A DNA stretch of 28,329 nt from Collodictyon triciliatum (lineage: Eukaryota > CRuMs): assembly GCA_043381765.1 (NCBI GenBank), contig JBHJMP010000030.1, forward strand, positions 1 to 28,329, read 5' to 3'. Below the pieces are notes generated by a model. That model was not told the DNA's origin. It saw only the letters and a list, made by a program, of their open reading frames with translations, and did no database searches. Position 1 is the first letter of the stretch. The number at the start of each line of letters is the position of its first letter. This document shows, piece by piece, positions 1 through 12,288 of the stretch. The position numbers and the translations under genes are program-made.

Positions 1-160
1 CATAAAAACATAAAAACATAAAAACATAAAAACATAAAAACATAAAAACATAAAAACATAAAAACATAAAAACATAAAAACATAAAAACATAAAAAACAT
101 AAAAAACATAAAAAACATAAAAAGCACAAAAAACACAAAAACATAAAACCATAAATAAAA
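1..160. repeat. Tandem 8-bp repeat (CATAAAAA)n
   Basis: The window opens inside a tandem array of the 8-mer CATAAAAA. It is almost perfect to about position 90, then drifts (extra A residues, CACAAAAA variants) until about 160. It runs off the left edge, so its full length is unknown. It is probably intronic or intergenic. Confidence 0.95.
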
Positions 161-255
161 TAAAAGCATTCATCGAATCTACATACCCCTATCTTGAAAA
201 GCTAGAAAAGAAAAATAATAATAAAATGAAGCCATTATCAACCAAATTCTACAGA

Positions 256-365
256 CTCGAATCGCCGCTTTGCGGATTAAGAGAGCCCAGAAGAGTACGA
301 AGGCCAAGCAGCTCCAGCAGGAAGCGAAACCATGGACGGACCAAAGCCGATCACGCCCAGTGTAA
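256..365 (+). CDS. Possible last exon of an upstream gene, overlapping the CFAP74 start
   Basis: After a plausible acceptor (TTCTACAG ending at 255) a frame stays open to TAA at 363-365. It encodes a Lys/Gln/Ala-rich peptide containing RIKRAQKSTKAKQLQQEAK, whose composition is typical of a charged helix. This frame differs from the CFAP74 frame that starts at ATG 332, so the two would overlap by 34 bp. It could be the C-terminus of a gene lying to the left, or an unused frame of the CFAP74 5' UTR. I do not recognise a family. Everything further left is simple repeat, so no companion exon is visible. Confidence 0.25.
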
Positions 366-1661
366 ACCCACCTCTTCGCCGGCGCACAGCGAGTGATCTC
401 ACGCCAGACATCACCCACGAGATCGAAGTTGTCGAGCGGCCAAACTCCTCCCTCGTTTGTGTGGCCGAGTCAGTTTCTTTTTTCTTCTTTTTTTTTATTT
501 CTCTCTGCATCATCTTCTTTTTCTTTTCTTAAAAATAGGTTTATTTATTCTCTTTCTCCCTTCTCCCTTCTCCAAAGAATACATTCAGTAGCCATCTGAT
601 TAGTCGGGTAATATAAGTGCTTTTGTTTGAAAGACAAGTCCTTTTCTTTTCTGGCGAGTTCGGCTGGCGAGCTTCCTTACGTTTCATCGCTTTTTTTTTC
701 GTCATTCTTTTGTTCATACAGTAATACCAAAGCGCTTTTATCTCTAAAAAAAACTCAGCATGTGATTTACACACAAATCAGTCTTTTTTCTTCTAAACTG
801 TATAGTCCCATGTCCGAGGAAAAGCAGTCAGAGTCGATCAATCCAAAGACGCAAGAAGCTGATGGTTCGGCTTTACTTTCTTATTGCAGATATTCTCTAC
901 TCTTCTAGAGAAATAACAAGTGTCCTTGTTCCAACTTCCAAAAAAACTAAAATATGACTGATTCAAAACGATCTCTTGTGCACGAATGCTGATTTTTTTT
1001 TATTTGCTTCATTTTTGCATGGATTGATACGTCGCAGGCCTGGACCATGAAACCCTTGGAGATGGGGATGTGAATACACGCAGCCAGGATAATGATGCCG
1101 GTTCATTTCCTATGTTTTCTTTTTGTGTCATTTCCCGTCACTCCATCGCTGCATGATTCCCTTTTGTATTCATCACAATAATTAATTTACAACCTATTCG
1201 TAAGAGGCAGATTCTGAGGAGGACTGGGACGCACTTCTCGGTAATATCAAAATATAGCCTGTTGGGAAAGAAAAAAAATCTGACGCAATTTAGATTTCTA
1301 TTTTTCACAGCACAAATCCGACACTCCTTTCCCGCGCATAATTTGATGCAATTTACATTGGAATATTTTCTTATTTTCTTTTTGTGTATGTAACCGCATC
1401 TCTGTGCAAATAGCTTCATCATCAGAGGATGAAGACGAAGCCGAATTAGATAACCGGCCCGAAAATGATAATGCAGAAGGAAATTACATCTCTGTGAGTA
1501 TTGCAAACCTCGATGGAAAAGAAGATCGCAATCGTAGTAGAAAAGCCGTTGCTATGAATCGACAGCGGATGATGAATCGGGAGGCTCTAAAGAAAGTCGG
1601 AGCACAAGTACAAATGGAGCTGGAAGACAAGAAAAGGACAGTTGCCCAGGCTACAGAAAGT
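332..1661 (+). other. CFAP74: CFAP74 exons 1-4: acidic N-terminal region
   Basis: Proposed exons are 332-468, 806-864, 1038-1100 and 1414-1661. The start MDGPKPITPSVNPP is followed by an Asp/Glu-rich stretch (SSSEDEDEAELD, then PENDNAEGN) that is probably disordered. Exon 4 then enters the helical region with RQRMMNREALKKVGAQVQ. A perfect internal GTGAGT at 1496 lies in open frame and is read here as coding, not as a donor. The long intron 3 (1101-1413) contains no coding signal that I can see. Confidence 0.7.
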
Positions 1662-4600
1662 GTAAGCCGCCTCTGTATTGTTGTTCTATCGTTTTCTATT
1701 AATTTTTTTTTCAGCGCGGTTCATTCTTATTCAATCATTTCCTGTCGCAAATATGGACACGCACCTAACGAGTTTTTATACTTCCTCGCATCTTACGGGC
1801 CACTTCTGCATCCATGTTTTTGTCTCCTGCATATCTATTATGCATTCAAAGGCTATGGAGGCTCGTGACCAGAGCAAAATGGCAAAGGCTGAATATTTAC
1901 AAATGAGCGAGAAAGTAAAGAATATGGAGGTGACGCCTTGTTACACTAAAATCATTTGAAAAACACACGTTTTTGTTGCAATTTTCATGTATTTACGCTT
2001 ATTGAGACCAAAAGCATGTGTTTATGACAAAGTACCATTCATTAATCCTGCTGATTCAGATGGACTCAAAGTCTTCTCCCCAAGAACTTATAAGGGCAAA
2101 GAGACAGCTGATGGAGGTATTGCCTTTGGATTGCTTCCCAATCGATCTTTTTATATCCTATTTATGTATGACATTATGTCAGAGAAATCTAAATCTTCCA
2201 TCGAGCATGAAGGCTAGTTTTTATTTTTCTCTTCATCAATATCTGATTACTGATCGTATGTATACCATCGTTTGTGATGTTTAGCTCTCTGCGTTCGCTG
2301 AACAAATGGCCCGGGCAGCTGGGGAGCAGCAAAGGGCTCTTGATATTGTATGTTTATGCGCATATTCGTTCTATAATAGCAGCACCCTAAAATTTACTCG
2401 TTTGTTTAAATCAAGATGGAAGGAGAATTGTTGCAAATCGAGCTAGAAGCCATGAAGGTTGTAGAAGCTGTAGATGGTCTAAGAGATGAAGAGGTAACAT
2501 TACTCTTGTCTATTTCCGAGAAAAATGACTTTAAAATTCGAATTACCTTATTCTATCTGGGTGTTTTTTTTTTAAAAAAAAAGAAGTTATTTATCTGGGT
2601 GATATATTGAGTACTCACTCCCTGGTTTCTTTCTACCATACAAAATTACGACCACCGTGCTGAATGAATGGTTGACAAGTACATATTCATTTGATTAGGC
2701 AGCTGATATGCAGGAAATGGAGGAAATGGCCCAAAGACATGCAGGGATTGAGCATCATGCGGCCAGAAAGTATGAAGCCAGACTGAAGAAACGACTTGAC
2801 ATTATCCAGCAAAAGATTGAACAACAAGAAATCACTAGGTGATCATTTCCTTCCATCTTTGTTTTTTTTGTAAAAGGGGAGCTAACTTCCTGTCTTTTTT
2901 GGCGATTCATATTTAAAGTTTATGAATGCAATCCCATCATACTTTCTATATACATGAAAAATCTTGTACGAAACTTTGCATAATAATCAGAAAAAAAGCG
3001 ATGCAAGACGCTCGAGCTGGACGGAGAAAAGCTCAAGAAAGAGTCGAAAAATTGCTTAATTCATTCGTTTCTGCCAAAGTAACGCTCTTTTACTATTTTA
3101 CTCTGCTTTTGTATCCTGTTTTCAATAACACACGCTATTATAAATTTAGACCAAATTCTGTGAACCATAAAATTGTTAACAAGACTCTATTACGGGTCAT
3201 ATTCGTTCACTTCATTGCAATTTTTATCCTTTTTATTTTTTTTTGTTTGTTTGATATCCATTTTGAAAGATTTCAATCGATTTTAACACCCGACATACCA
3301 TTCACAAAATACATCTTGTCAAATTATTTATGCATCATATGAATAATTAGGAGGAAGACTTGAACAAGCGTTTGGAACACAAAGCGAAAAGAGTTAAGGC
3401 TTTCCTGGAATTGAAGTCAAATATCGAATCATCTCAAGCACAGATTCGTTCTTCATTGGAGAAAAAGTATATCCCATTTACGAACAAGTTTATATACCTG
3501 ATGAATCCATCTGTCCGAAATTGAACAGTATACTGTTATAAAAAAATAGTATCGTGGCTCTCAACTGATATCATTTTGGATGACCATAGGATGAAAAAGA
3601 AACAAGAACAACGTGAACGAGAAGAAGCTGAGAAGCAAGAAATCCTCAAATATGGAGGAAATCCGTACGAAGTATGATTTAGTACGCAGAGCACAGCCTA
3701 TATATGTTGCCCCTTCCTTTAATTATGGGTGTCTATATACCCACTTAATGTTCCAAAAAAAATTTTTAACGCCAAAAAAGAAAAGACGCATAACCGCAAA
3801 GTCATCATTACCTCATGAGTGTACCAGATTTATAGAAGGAAAGAGGAAAATGAGAGACTTGCTCGTGACCTAGAAAAACTAAGAAAAAGGCAAAAAGTCA
3901 GAGAGCTTCAAATTGTAGCAAAGCTGCTAGACGAAGAGAAATACCTTCAGAAAAAGGTCGATGCTGAAAATCGAGAAAAGGCGGTCGAGGTAAAATACGC
4001 AGAAAACGAGTCATCCCAGGATGATGAGCAAGATATATAATAGAAACTTCTATTATTTACTTAAGGAGCTTTTCAAATAGCACCACTTCCCGTTTCTTAT
4101 CATCGCTCTTCAATAGAAACAATACCAATTAAGTCTCGGAAGACGTGCCGAGGAGAAAAGAATGGAAAATTGTACCATCTATTCCAAAATCAATTGTCAA
4201 ATCCACTCTCTAGACTGTAGATGCAGATGCAAAATGTATCTTAATTTTTCTGATCGAATAGCCTTTTAATCGGTAACACATCTGGCTCAGATATCCTGAG
4301 TCGAACTGGTGGCAAGGAGGTTGTGGAAATGTCGACAACCAAGCACGTCTCTATCGACCAAGTATGCCACTTGAATCAATTTAACCCTGGTTAACTATCA
4401 CAGAATGAATAATTACTTCTTTTTTTTTTTAACACCGCGATTGAAGTTGTATTAGTAGCATATAAAAAAAAAAGCTTCCATACCATCCAATCCACTTATT
4501 TTTAAAGTCTCAATGTAAAGTTGTAGCGTAGATTTTAACAAATGACTTTATCACATAATTTTTACGAGACATTTTTTCGTACTATAAATTGAGGGTGATG

Positions 4601-7600
4601 ATTTATTTATTCGAAAATAGATCACATCGCGGAGAGCTGTCTATGAAAATAAACTCATTTCCATGATTGAGAAGCAGCTGAATAGAAACAACGAAGAGGG
4701 AGAAAGAGACCAATCAACTCCGAACCAGGGCCAAACAAAAAAAGCATTTGAACTAAAGTATCGGTCCCTTGTTCATTATGTATTCCATGATAGCATTTAA
4801 AATATCCATCACTGTTGGGTACAAAAGTTGACAAATGAAAGAAATTCTCATTTCGAAACCTTTTTCAAAACCCAGCAAAACAAGGCAGACCGCTTGGGAA
4901 GAAAAGCATGGACCACTCCCTGACAAACCTGATGAAGAGGTTGGGTTAATTCACCTAGTTTTTAATTTGTTCCGTCCATTTTTTCTTAATTATCTCTCTA
5001 TTTTTTTTTAAAAAAAAATTGTATCCCATATCTACAACATATATTCCACTTTCTAAATTTTATCGTCAAAGTTTGCAGAGCCTGAATTTCAAGGGCTATG
5101 GGAGTCTAATCAGAAGACGTTTGATGCGAATGCCACAAAGACCCTCCGCGATTTGTCTACATTTGAGAAGAAGGCTCTTGCAGAAAGAATGAGACTGGTG
5201 TCTTGCTTAACTAAAATCGAATATAGCAATATCACATCGACCACAAACATTCTTCATTTTTGTTTTCAAGTAAAACTGCATTCGGTATTGATACAGTTTT
5301 GGTTAATCGATTATTTCACTTAGCACAAAGAAAATATCGGCAGTAAGAAGCAGGTTGTTCTCGGGAAAGAATTCAAAGGAGACGCGTTTATTCCCAAGCC
5401 CGAAAAAATCATATTTAAAGACTTTGATGTTGGGGAAACTTACAAACAAAAAGTGTGTCCTTCGAGCATTTTCCAATACTATAATTTGGCCCCTTCCAGG
5501 AAATATTTTCCTATCAGATCAAAACTTCTTAATTCAATTTTTTTTTTCAAAAGGTATTACTGACAAATGTGTCGTTCACGTTCAACACGTTCAAGGTCTG
5601 GATAATGTGATGTATTTCTGTGATAGTTTACGAATTTATTTTCAAAGAATTTCAAATTGACAGATTTATCAAAAAAGAGATCTGAAATAAATATAAATTT
5701 CTAGAATTATGGTGTGTTGTCAAGCATAATTTATACATTTTTCTTCCAGGTTCTTGACATGCCCCCACAGTTCAAAGATTTCTTTGAAATATCCTACACC
5801 CCGCCAGGGTATATGTCTGCTGGATTAACGTGCGATATTTTTGGTGCCCTTTCTTACAGCTTCTATGATTAATTTTAGAAAATGTTTAATGACTCTATCG
5901 TCTGCAGCAAACGGCCTCCGATATTATGAATGATTCAAATATATCGATTTTCCATGAACCATAATAAACACAATTCTGTCTTTTGCTTCATTTCGAACTA
6001 TAGTTACTTTTACGCCAAAGATCAATGAAGACATCTTTACACACCTGCCTTTGCTCTCTGAGACTGGACCAATCAATATCCCGTTGGAGTGTACCACCAA
6101 AAAGACACAAATCTCAGTATATCCAAGGACACTCGACTTCGATGGAGTTGTTCTTGGCGAGTCCAGCAAGAAAGTTTGTGAAAACTGAGTGCCGCATGTG
6201 CGCTTAAAATTATATATCACACAAGAAAAGGAGAAAAAGGGCTAAAAAAAGCATTAGATACAAAGAATTCTAGCAGCTCTCTTCGCTCTATCATGATTGC
6301 TTCAAACCTTCTAGGTTATCCGGATTGTAAATAAGGGAGCACTGCCCACTCAAGTTCATATTGTGCCTATGTGAAGTTTTTTTTCTACTACCAATTATAA
6401 TCCATCAGAATCCAGGATATCAGGCATATTGTAATAAGCTTGGTGAATATGAAGCTTTGAATTCACTGTCACCCTTTTTCATGGCGCAGTAAATCGGATG
6501 AATCAGTGGACCTATCTTCATACAACTTCAAGGAAATGGCTGATATTCAAGCATATTCCACCACATCAATCGATGTTACTTTTTCTCCAACCAAGGTCGG
6601 CCAGTTCGATGGAAAGCTCGTTCTTCAATTCTCTGGTGGTGCAACTCCCGATCATGTTGTCGCTATATCCGTATGTTTTTTTTTTTAAAAAAAAAAAGAA
6701 TCATGATTGTCTTTGCTAATATAATAGCATTTCTTACTGTGAACATATGCAACTACGACCCAAAATAATTTTCACACTATTCCTCTCTGTATGATCTTTT
6801 TGCATTAGGGAACTGGCTCTGATGTGCCCATTTTTGTGGAAAGAGAAGTTTTAGACTTTCGTGTGTGTTACTTTGGAACTTTGTATCGGGAAGTTTTAGT
6901 TCTGCGCAATCGAGGTTCCTCTGCACTCAAGTTTCAAATAGATGCGCCCAAGGAATTGAAAGGATTTATTGAATTCACTCCAACTTATGGCTTCGTGCAG
7001 GTCATCATCCATATATTCCACATATTTTATAATTGTTGTGTTTCATTTTTTCGAAGTGGTCGAGGGTCTGATTGAAGAAACATCATTTACTATGCTGTGA
7101 TAGAGGCTATTCTTTTCTTCTTTCACGAATTTCTCCTGAATTTACACAATGTGATTCAATTTACCCACGATGTTACAGGTTCAGTCATCATTCCAGGTGC
7201 AAATGAAATTCCGTCCAGATTTATCCATTCTCCAACAATGTGGAAAATGGTCTGTAACTTGAAGGAGAATCTGAATTGAACCTAAAAATACAGATGTCAA
7301 AAAGATCAACAGAAATAAATTGGCATTCCAGGCTATGTTGCTTATTTATTATTTCTAATTTTTATATCAAAGAATGTAAAATTGTCATGCTTATCAAAAC
7401 TCAACAATCTAGCGCGGACCTTGGAAATAATATCATCACCGTGCCTATACGCGTTCAAGTTCCCGACCAAACGCTTCCAGTTTTCTTCACCATTACTGCA
7501 CAGCTAACATATTCTGACTTGCTGATAGAGCCTTCGCATATTGAATTTGGGGAGTGTTCTGTGCATGAAAGTGTCTCAGTGCCCATCAAAATCACAAGCA

Positions 7601-10600
7601 AATCGATTCTACCACAACAGTGAGACATCTCGCAGTCGATGAACGACATCCTTAATTTTCTCCAAGATTTTATTCCTCGTTATTGCATCTCTTCATAGCT
7701 TCGATTGGAAACACTATTGCTTTCGTTTTATAATTGATAATTACTCAATTTTCTCCTCTCGATGCAAGAACTTGAAATTATTTTCCAATCATAGATACGG
7801 ATTTGTAAATCTTTCAAAAGAAGTCGAAGTGCAACCAGGTGACGGATTTGGGACGATTCTACCACTAGAATCTATAGTAAGCACGCAGCCCTGTCAGTTG
7901 ATTATATCCCTGCAAAGAATCGTTTTAATTACAGAAATCGATTGATAGACATACAATTGAACTCTTTAATTTATCGATTTTTCTTATGACAGACCCGAAA
8001 TGTTATATTCTCTCCTCGAAGCGCCACGCTGCATACTTTAAACTTGACTCTAAAAACCCTGGCCATGCGTGAATACCAAATTCCCTGCAGAGGTGTCGGT
8101 GTTGTGGCACCATTGAAAATATCTGCATCATCCATTTATTTTGCTGGTCAGTTGACATACTTTGTGCACCTGTAGTTCAAATTCTAAAATATCCGCTAAA
8201 AGATATCTCGGAACATATGAGCTGATAAGCTAAACGTCCCTTTTTACTTTTTATGTATTTACTAAATCGAATACTGTTTCCTTTTTCAGCCACTGCCTTT
8301 GGTGATTCGAATACAGAACATATATTTGTCACAAATATATCGGCACTACCTCAGACGTTTGAATTTGCTATCCCAGCAGACTCTTTCTTGCAGGTTTTAC
8401 AAAAAGAAAAAGAAAAATTAAACCATCAGAAGGCTTGCCTCGATATTTATTTGGCCAAGGGTTTTTTTTTTTATCACGCTAATTATTCAAAAAGATATGG
8501 GATGAGAAGAATCTTATTTTTTTTTTTGATTGATTAAGTTCATCTCCTCATAATTTCTCAGATAGCCCCAGTTGTCGGAACCATCGCACCCCAGAAAACA
8601 ATACATATCCAGGTAATTGAAAATTGTCAGAATTCATTTTCTTTTTTAGATAAAAAATCAAAAAAATTTGTTCTTCATCAAAAATTAGCAACCTGAATTC
8701 CAAATATTTTCCTTTATATTTCCCTACGATAGAACATTGACTCCATGTTGTCTATAGTTTCACTTCTCGCCGCCACCACTGCCATCGCCAAAGAAACCCT
8801 CAAAGGACGAAGTGTTGGCACCGTCGCCCATCCCCACACCCGACGTAGCCGCTGTAATGACGCATATCGAATGACGATGCTGAATGATCAATTTTGCATA
8901 TCGCTCTTAGCCTATGAAACGTAATGTCATCCTGGTGTTTCAATTTTTTTAAATATAATAAATAACCATTGGGATAGAGTGCAACCCGGGATTCTTCTAA
9001 GAAACAAACGCCAGTATCATCGAAAGGAAAGCCTCAGGTTTCCTCAACTTTTTCTCTTTTTCTCTTTTTCTCTTTTTCTCTTTTTCTCTTTTTCTCTTTT
9101 TCTCTTTTTCTCTTTTTTTCTCTTTTTCTGAATAAATTGCGGCTTTTCCAATCACCAAAGTTTGCAGGGAATGATCAGATACCAGTCCCTAAATCACTTT
9201 GGAAATTCAATTCAAACTTTAGTCTGCTAAAGAAAAAGAGAAGGAAAAGAAGGGAAAAGATGCAAAGAAAATGACACCAACAGGAAAGAAAAAGGGTGGG
9301 AAAGACGAGGATGAATCGACTGTACGAGCTTACTAAAATTTTAAAGAATACATTCGATTTCGGACAATTTTCGATATACTTCAAATATCCCAATATATAC
9401 ATGAGCAGGCATACTTTAAATGAATTTTATGGTTGACCTTATACAGTTTGCAGAGGATGAAGAAGGTGATGGGGCAATTGAAGTCACAGTTACCCATGCA
9501 CCTGTGGTTGACGATGTCCTTCCAATTTTCAAAGAGCCCATTCCAGAGAGCATCCATAATTCTTGGAAGGTAATCTACATATGATTGAAAAAAATTAAAG
9601 AATATAGAATGAGCCTTCTTGAAATTGAATGATAAGAACATTTGATATCACTACGAAGTATAATTTGAACGATAATTGAGATAAATTTTAAACACATTGC
9701 GGTAGATTCCTTGCTTTGTACAAGGGAAGGAGGGCCATGTTTTGTATATGGATGTTCGAACAACCATAGTGAAACCCATCGTTACTATATCAAATCCTGA
9801 ATACCAATCTGGCATTAATTTCAAACAGGTGCCTATAGGTAATTTTTGACAGAACACATCTAAATACCCTCTTTAATATTTTTCTTTTTAGTTGGAAGAT
9901 AAATCACGTATCTCAAATAAAATATGCATTTTGGATAATTTTGAGGTTGCATTTTTTTAATTTAGGCCAGAAAGTTATCAAGATAGTGACCTTGAAAAAC
10001 AACGGGGACACGCCTATTCCGGTATTAAAATAGCCTTAATTCAGACGAAACGGTTAATTTATCTAGTAATATGAATGACGAAGAACTATCATTTTCCTTA
10101 AACAAAATCCTGCCTCTAAATAATATCTGATTTTGACTGAAATGGAACACAAATTGCATCGTAGTTATCTTTGAATTCAATCGACCCATTCGGCGCCTTC
10201 TTGGTTTTGAATGCTGTGTACTCAAGGACTATCAAGGCCAAAGAGTCGAAAGACCTAATAATCAGTTTTAATCCAGAAAAAGATGCCGAGGTTTTTTTAT
10301 GAGTACTTGATCAACAAAATATCTTTTTCGTCCCTAGCCTCGACAGTTTCACGAAAATTCTTTTTGCTTACATTAGTGCGTAATTCAATGGATACTTTAA
10401 AATAAGAAAATCCCTCACATTTCCTTTGATTTGTTACAGTATTTTGAGAACATGACATTGATATGCGGACCGAGCAAACTAACAGTGCCACTTCGCGGAA
10501 GAGGAATCCGACCCACGCTAAGAATTGAGCCACCTGAACGTAATCCGATTTTCTTTGCAACTCCACCAAAATCAGCTGATCAATGGAAGTTTCATTCATC

Positions 10601-12241
10601 AACACCAAATACTCACCACTCGCTTTGACTTGATTGAACTCAGCTGTATTTGACTTGGGCGATGTTCTAGTGGGAGATGTGATCACAAAAGTGTTTACTG
10701 TAAGATGAATGTGTTTGCTATCAATACGAGAAACTTGCATTCATTTTTAACTTTATGGAAATCAAGTTTCAAATATTTATTCAAACACGACTTTGTCTAT
10801 GTTTGCACTAATTTTGTTTTATACATGTGGGATTCATTCATGTCCAGATCATCAGCACATCAATATTTGACCTTCGTTACAAGGTTGAAATGCATACAAA
10901 AGCTGGAAGCGCAAACTACAACAATATATGTGCATTTGATTGTGTGCCCATCGAAGCAAACCTTGTACCTGGTAAAATTTGTCGTCATCTTGAACACGAG
11001 TTTTAAACAGCATCCTTCTTCTTTTTTTTTTTTAATATACTTATCGAGCCTTTTTTTTTTTTTCCCCCTGTGCATGAAGCATTGACTATTTGCGTAGATG
11101 ATGTTCATTTTTCTCTCCATGATATGTACTGCTTCACTAAACATCCCGAAAAAAAAAATTGCTTATCTGCAGGTGGTCAGCAAAAAGTGGTTGTCTCTTT
11201 CCATCCCGACCACGAAAGTGCAAAGTATGCATCGGAGGCTCATATCGTTGTCTCTCAAGAGGTCAATTTGAATCGCTATAGTATTTCTCGCTTAATCCAT
11301 CTTCTGAATCCATTCGCCGATTCAAGTTTGGCCATATGGTTTGGAAACATGCAAGCTGTACTAATATTACTGCATGACAACCCCAAAGCAAGAGGAACAG
11401 TACATCGTACGATTAGAGGGCCGTGGCTGGGCAGCCCCACTGTATCTTATGGGGTATGATGAGCAAGTGGAAATTGAAGATTTGTATATGCTTCCGTCCG
11501 AATGTGGGTTCTTTATCATTTTCTTCATGCACTTTCCAAGAAATGCCTGTGAGTTATGTAGAAAATCAACACAGTCCCAATAATCTCGTGATTGTCAAAT
11601 GCAGTCAACCGAAAAGGCTCAAAGACGGTTGAAGTGACTCTGCGCTGGATGGGTGGTGGTCCAGTTTTACGGGAGTTGGAAATCGGCTGTGTCAAACCGG
11701 GTGGAGACAAGAAAATCCCGTCAGGAGAATTCAGCATCGATGCACTGAGCCCACAAGCTATGAAGGACGGATTTTCTATTTCAACGAACAAGGTTATTCC
11801 ACAAATCTTTCATGGCATCTGTGCTTCTCTCTGTTTTTTTAATGAATGCAGCAAAAAGGAGTCATTATCGTGTTTGCTTGGTGAGACTATGTGGGTTTGT
11901 ATCTTGTAGGGAAATGTGGAACCAGGTTCTCGAAAAAAAGTGGAAATCCGGTTTCTGCCGAATTTTCAAGTAAGTGTAGACTTTTGCTCGTGTTTTTTTT
12001 TTTTTTTTTTTTTAATGTGACGATGGTGCATAAAGAATCGGCTGACTGACTTTTTCTTCATTATTTGATTAAATTTTTTATGAACCCCAAAAAAACTGCT
12101 CTTTTTATGTCACTAAAGTCCGATGCTGGAATCACCGGGTCCATCAAAGGGCAATGGCTCGAAGCTACTGTTCAAGTAAGACAAATTATTCATGCACAAG
12201 AAATGGGTTGGGACTACCTGACAAACATGACTCCTTATTCG

Positions 12242-12288
<47 letters not shown>

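Noticed and set aside
3990-4040. CFAP74 ending at TAA 4038 after the coiled coil
   Set aside because: Donor GAG|GTAAAA at 3989 leads in phase to exon 14, and all downstream exons carry the family signature.
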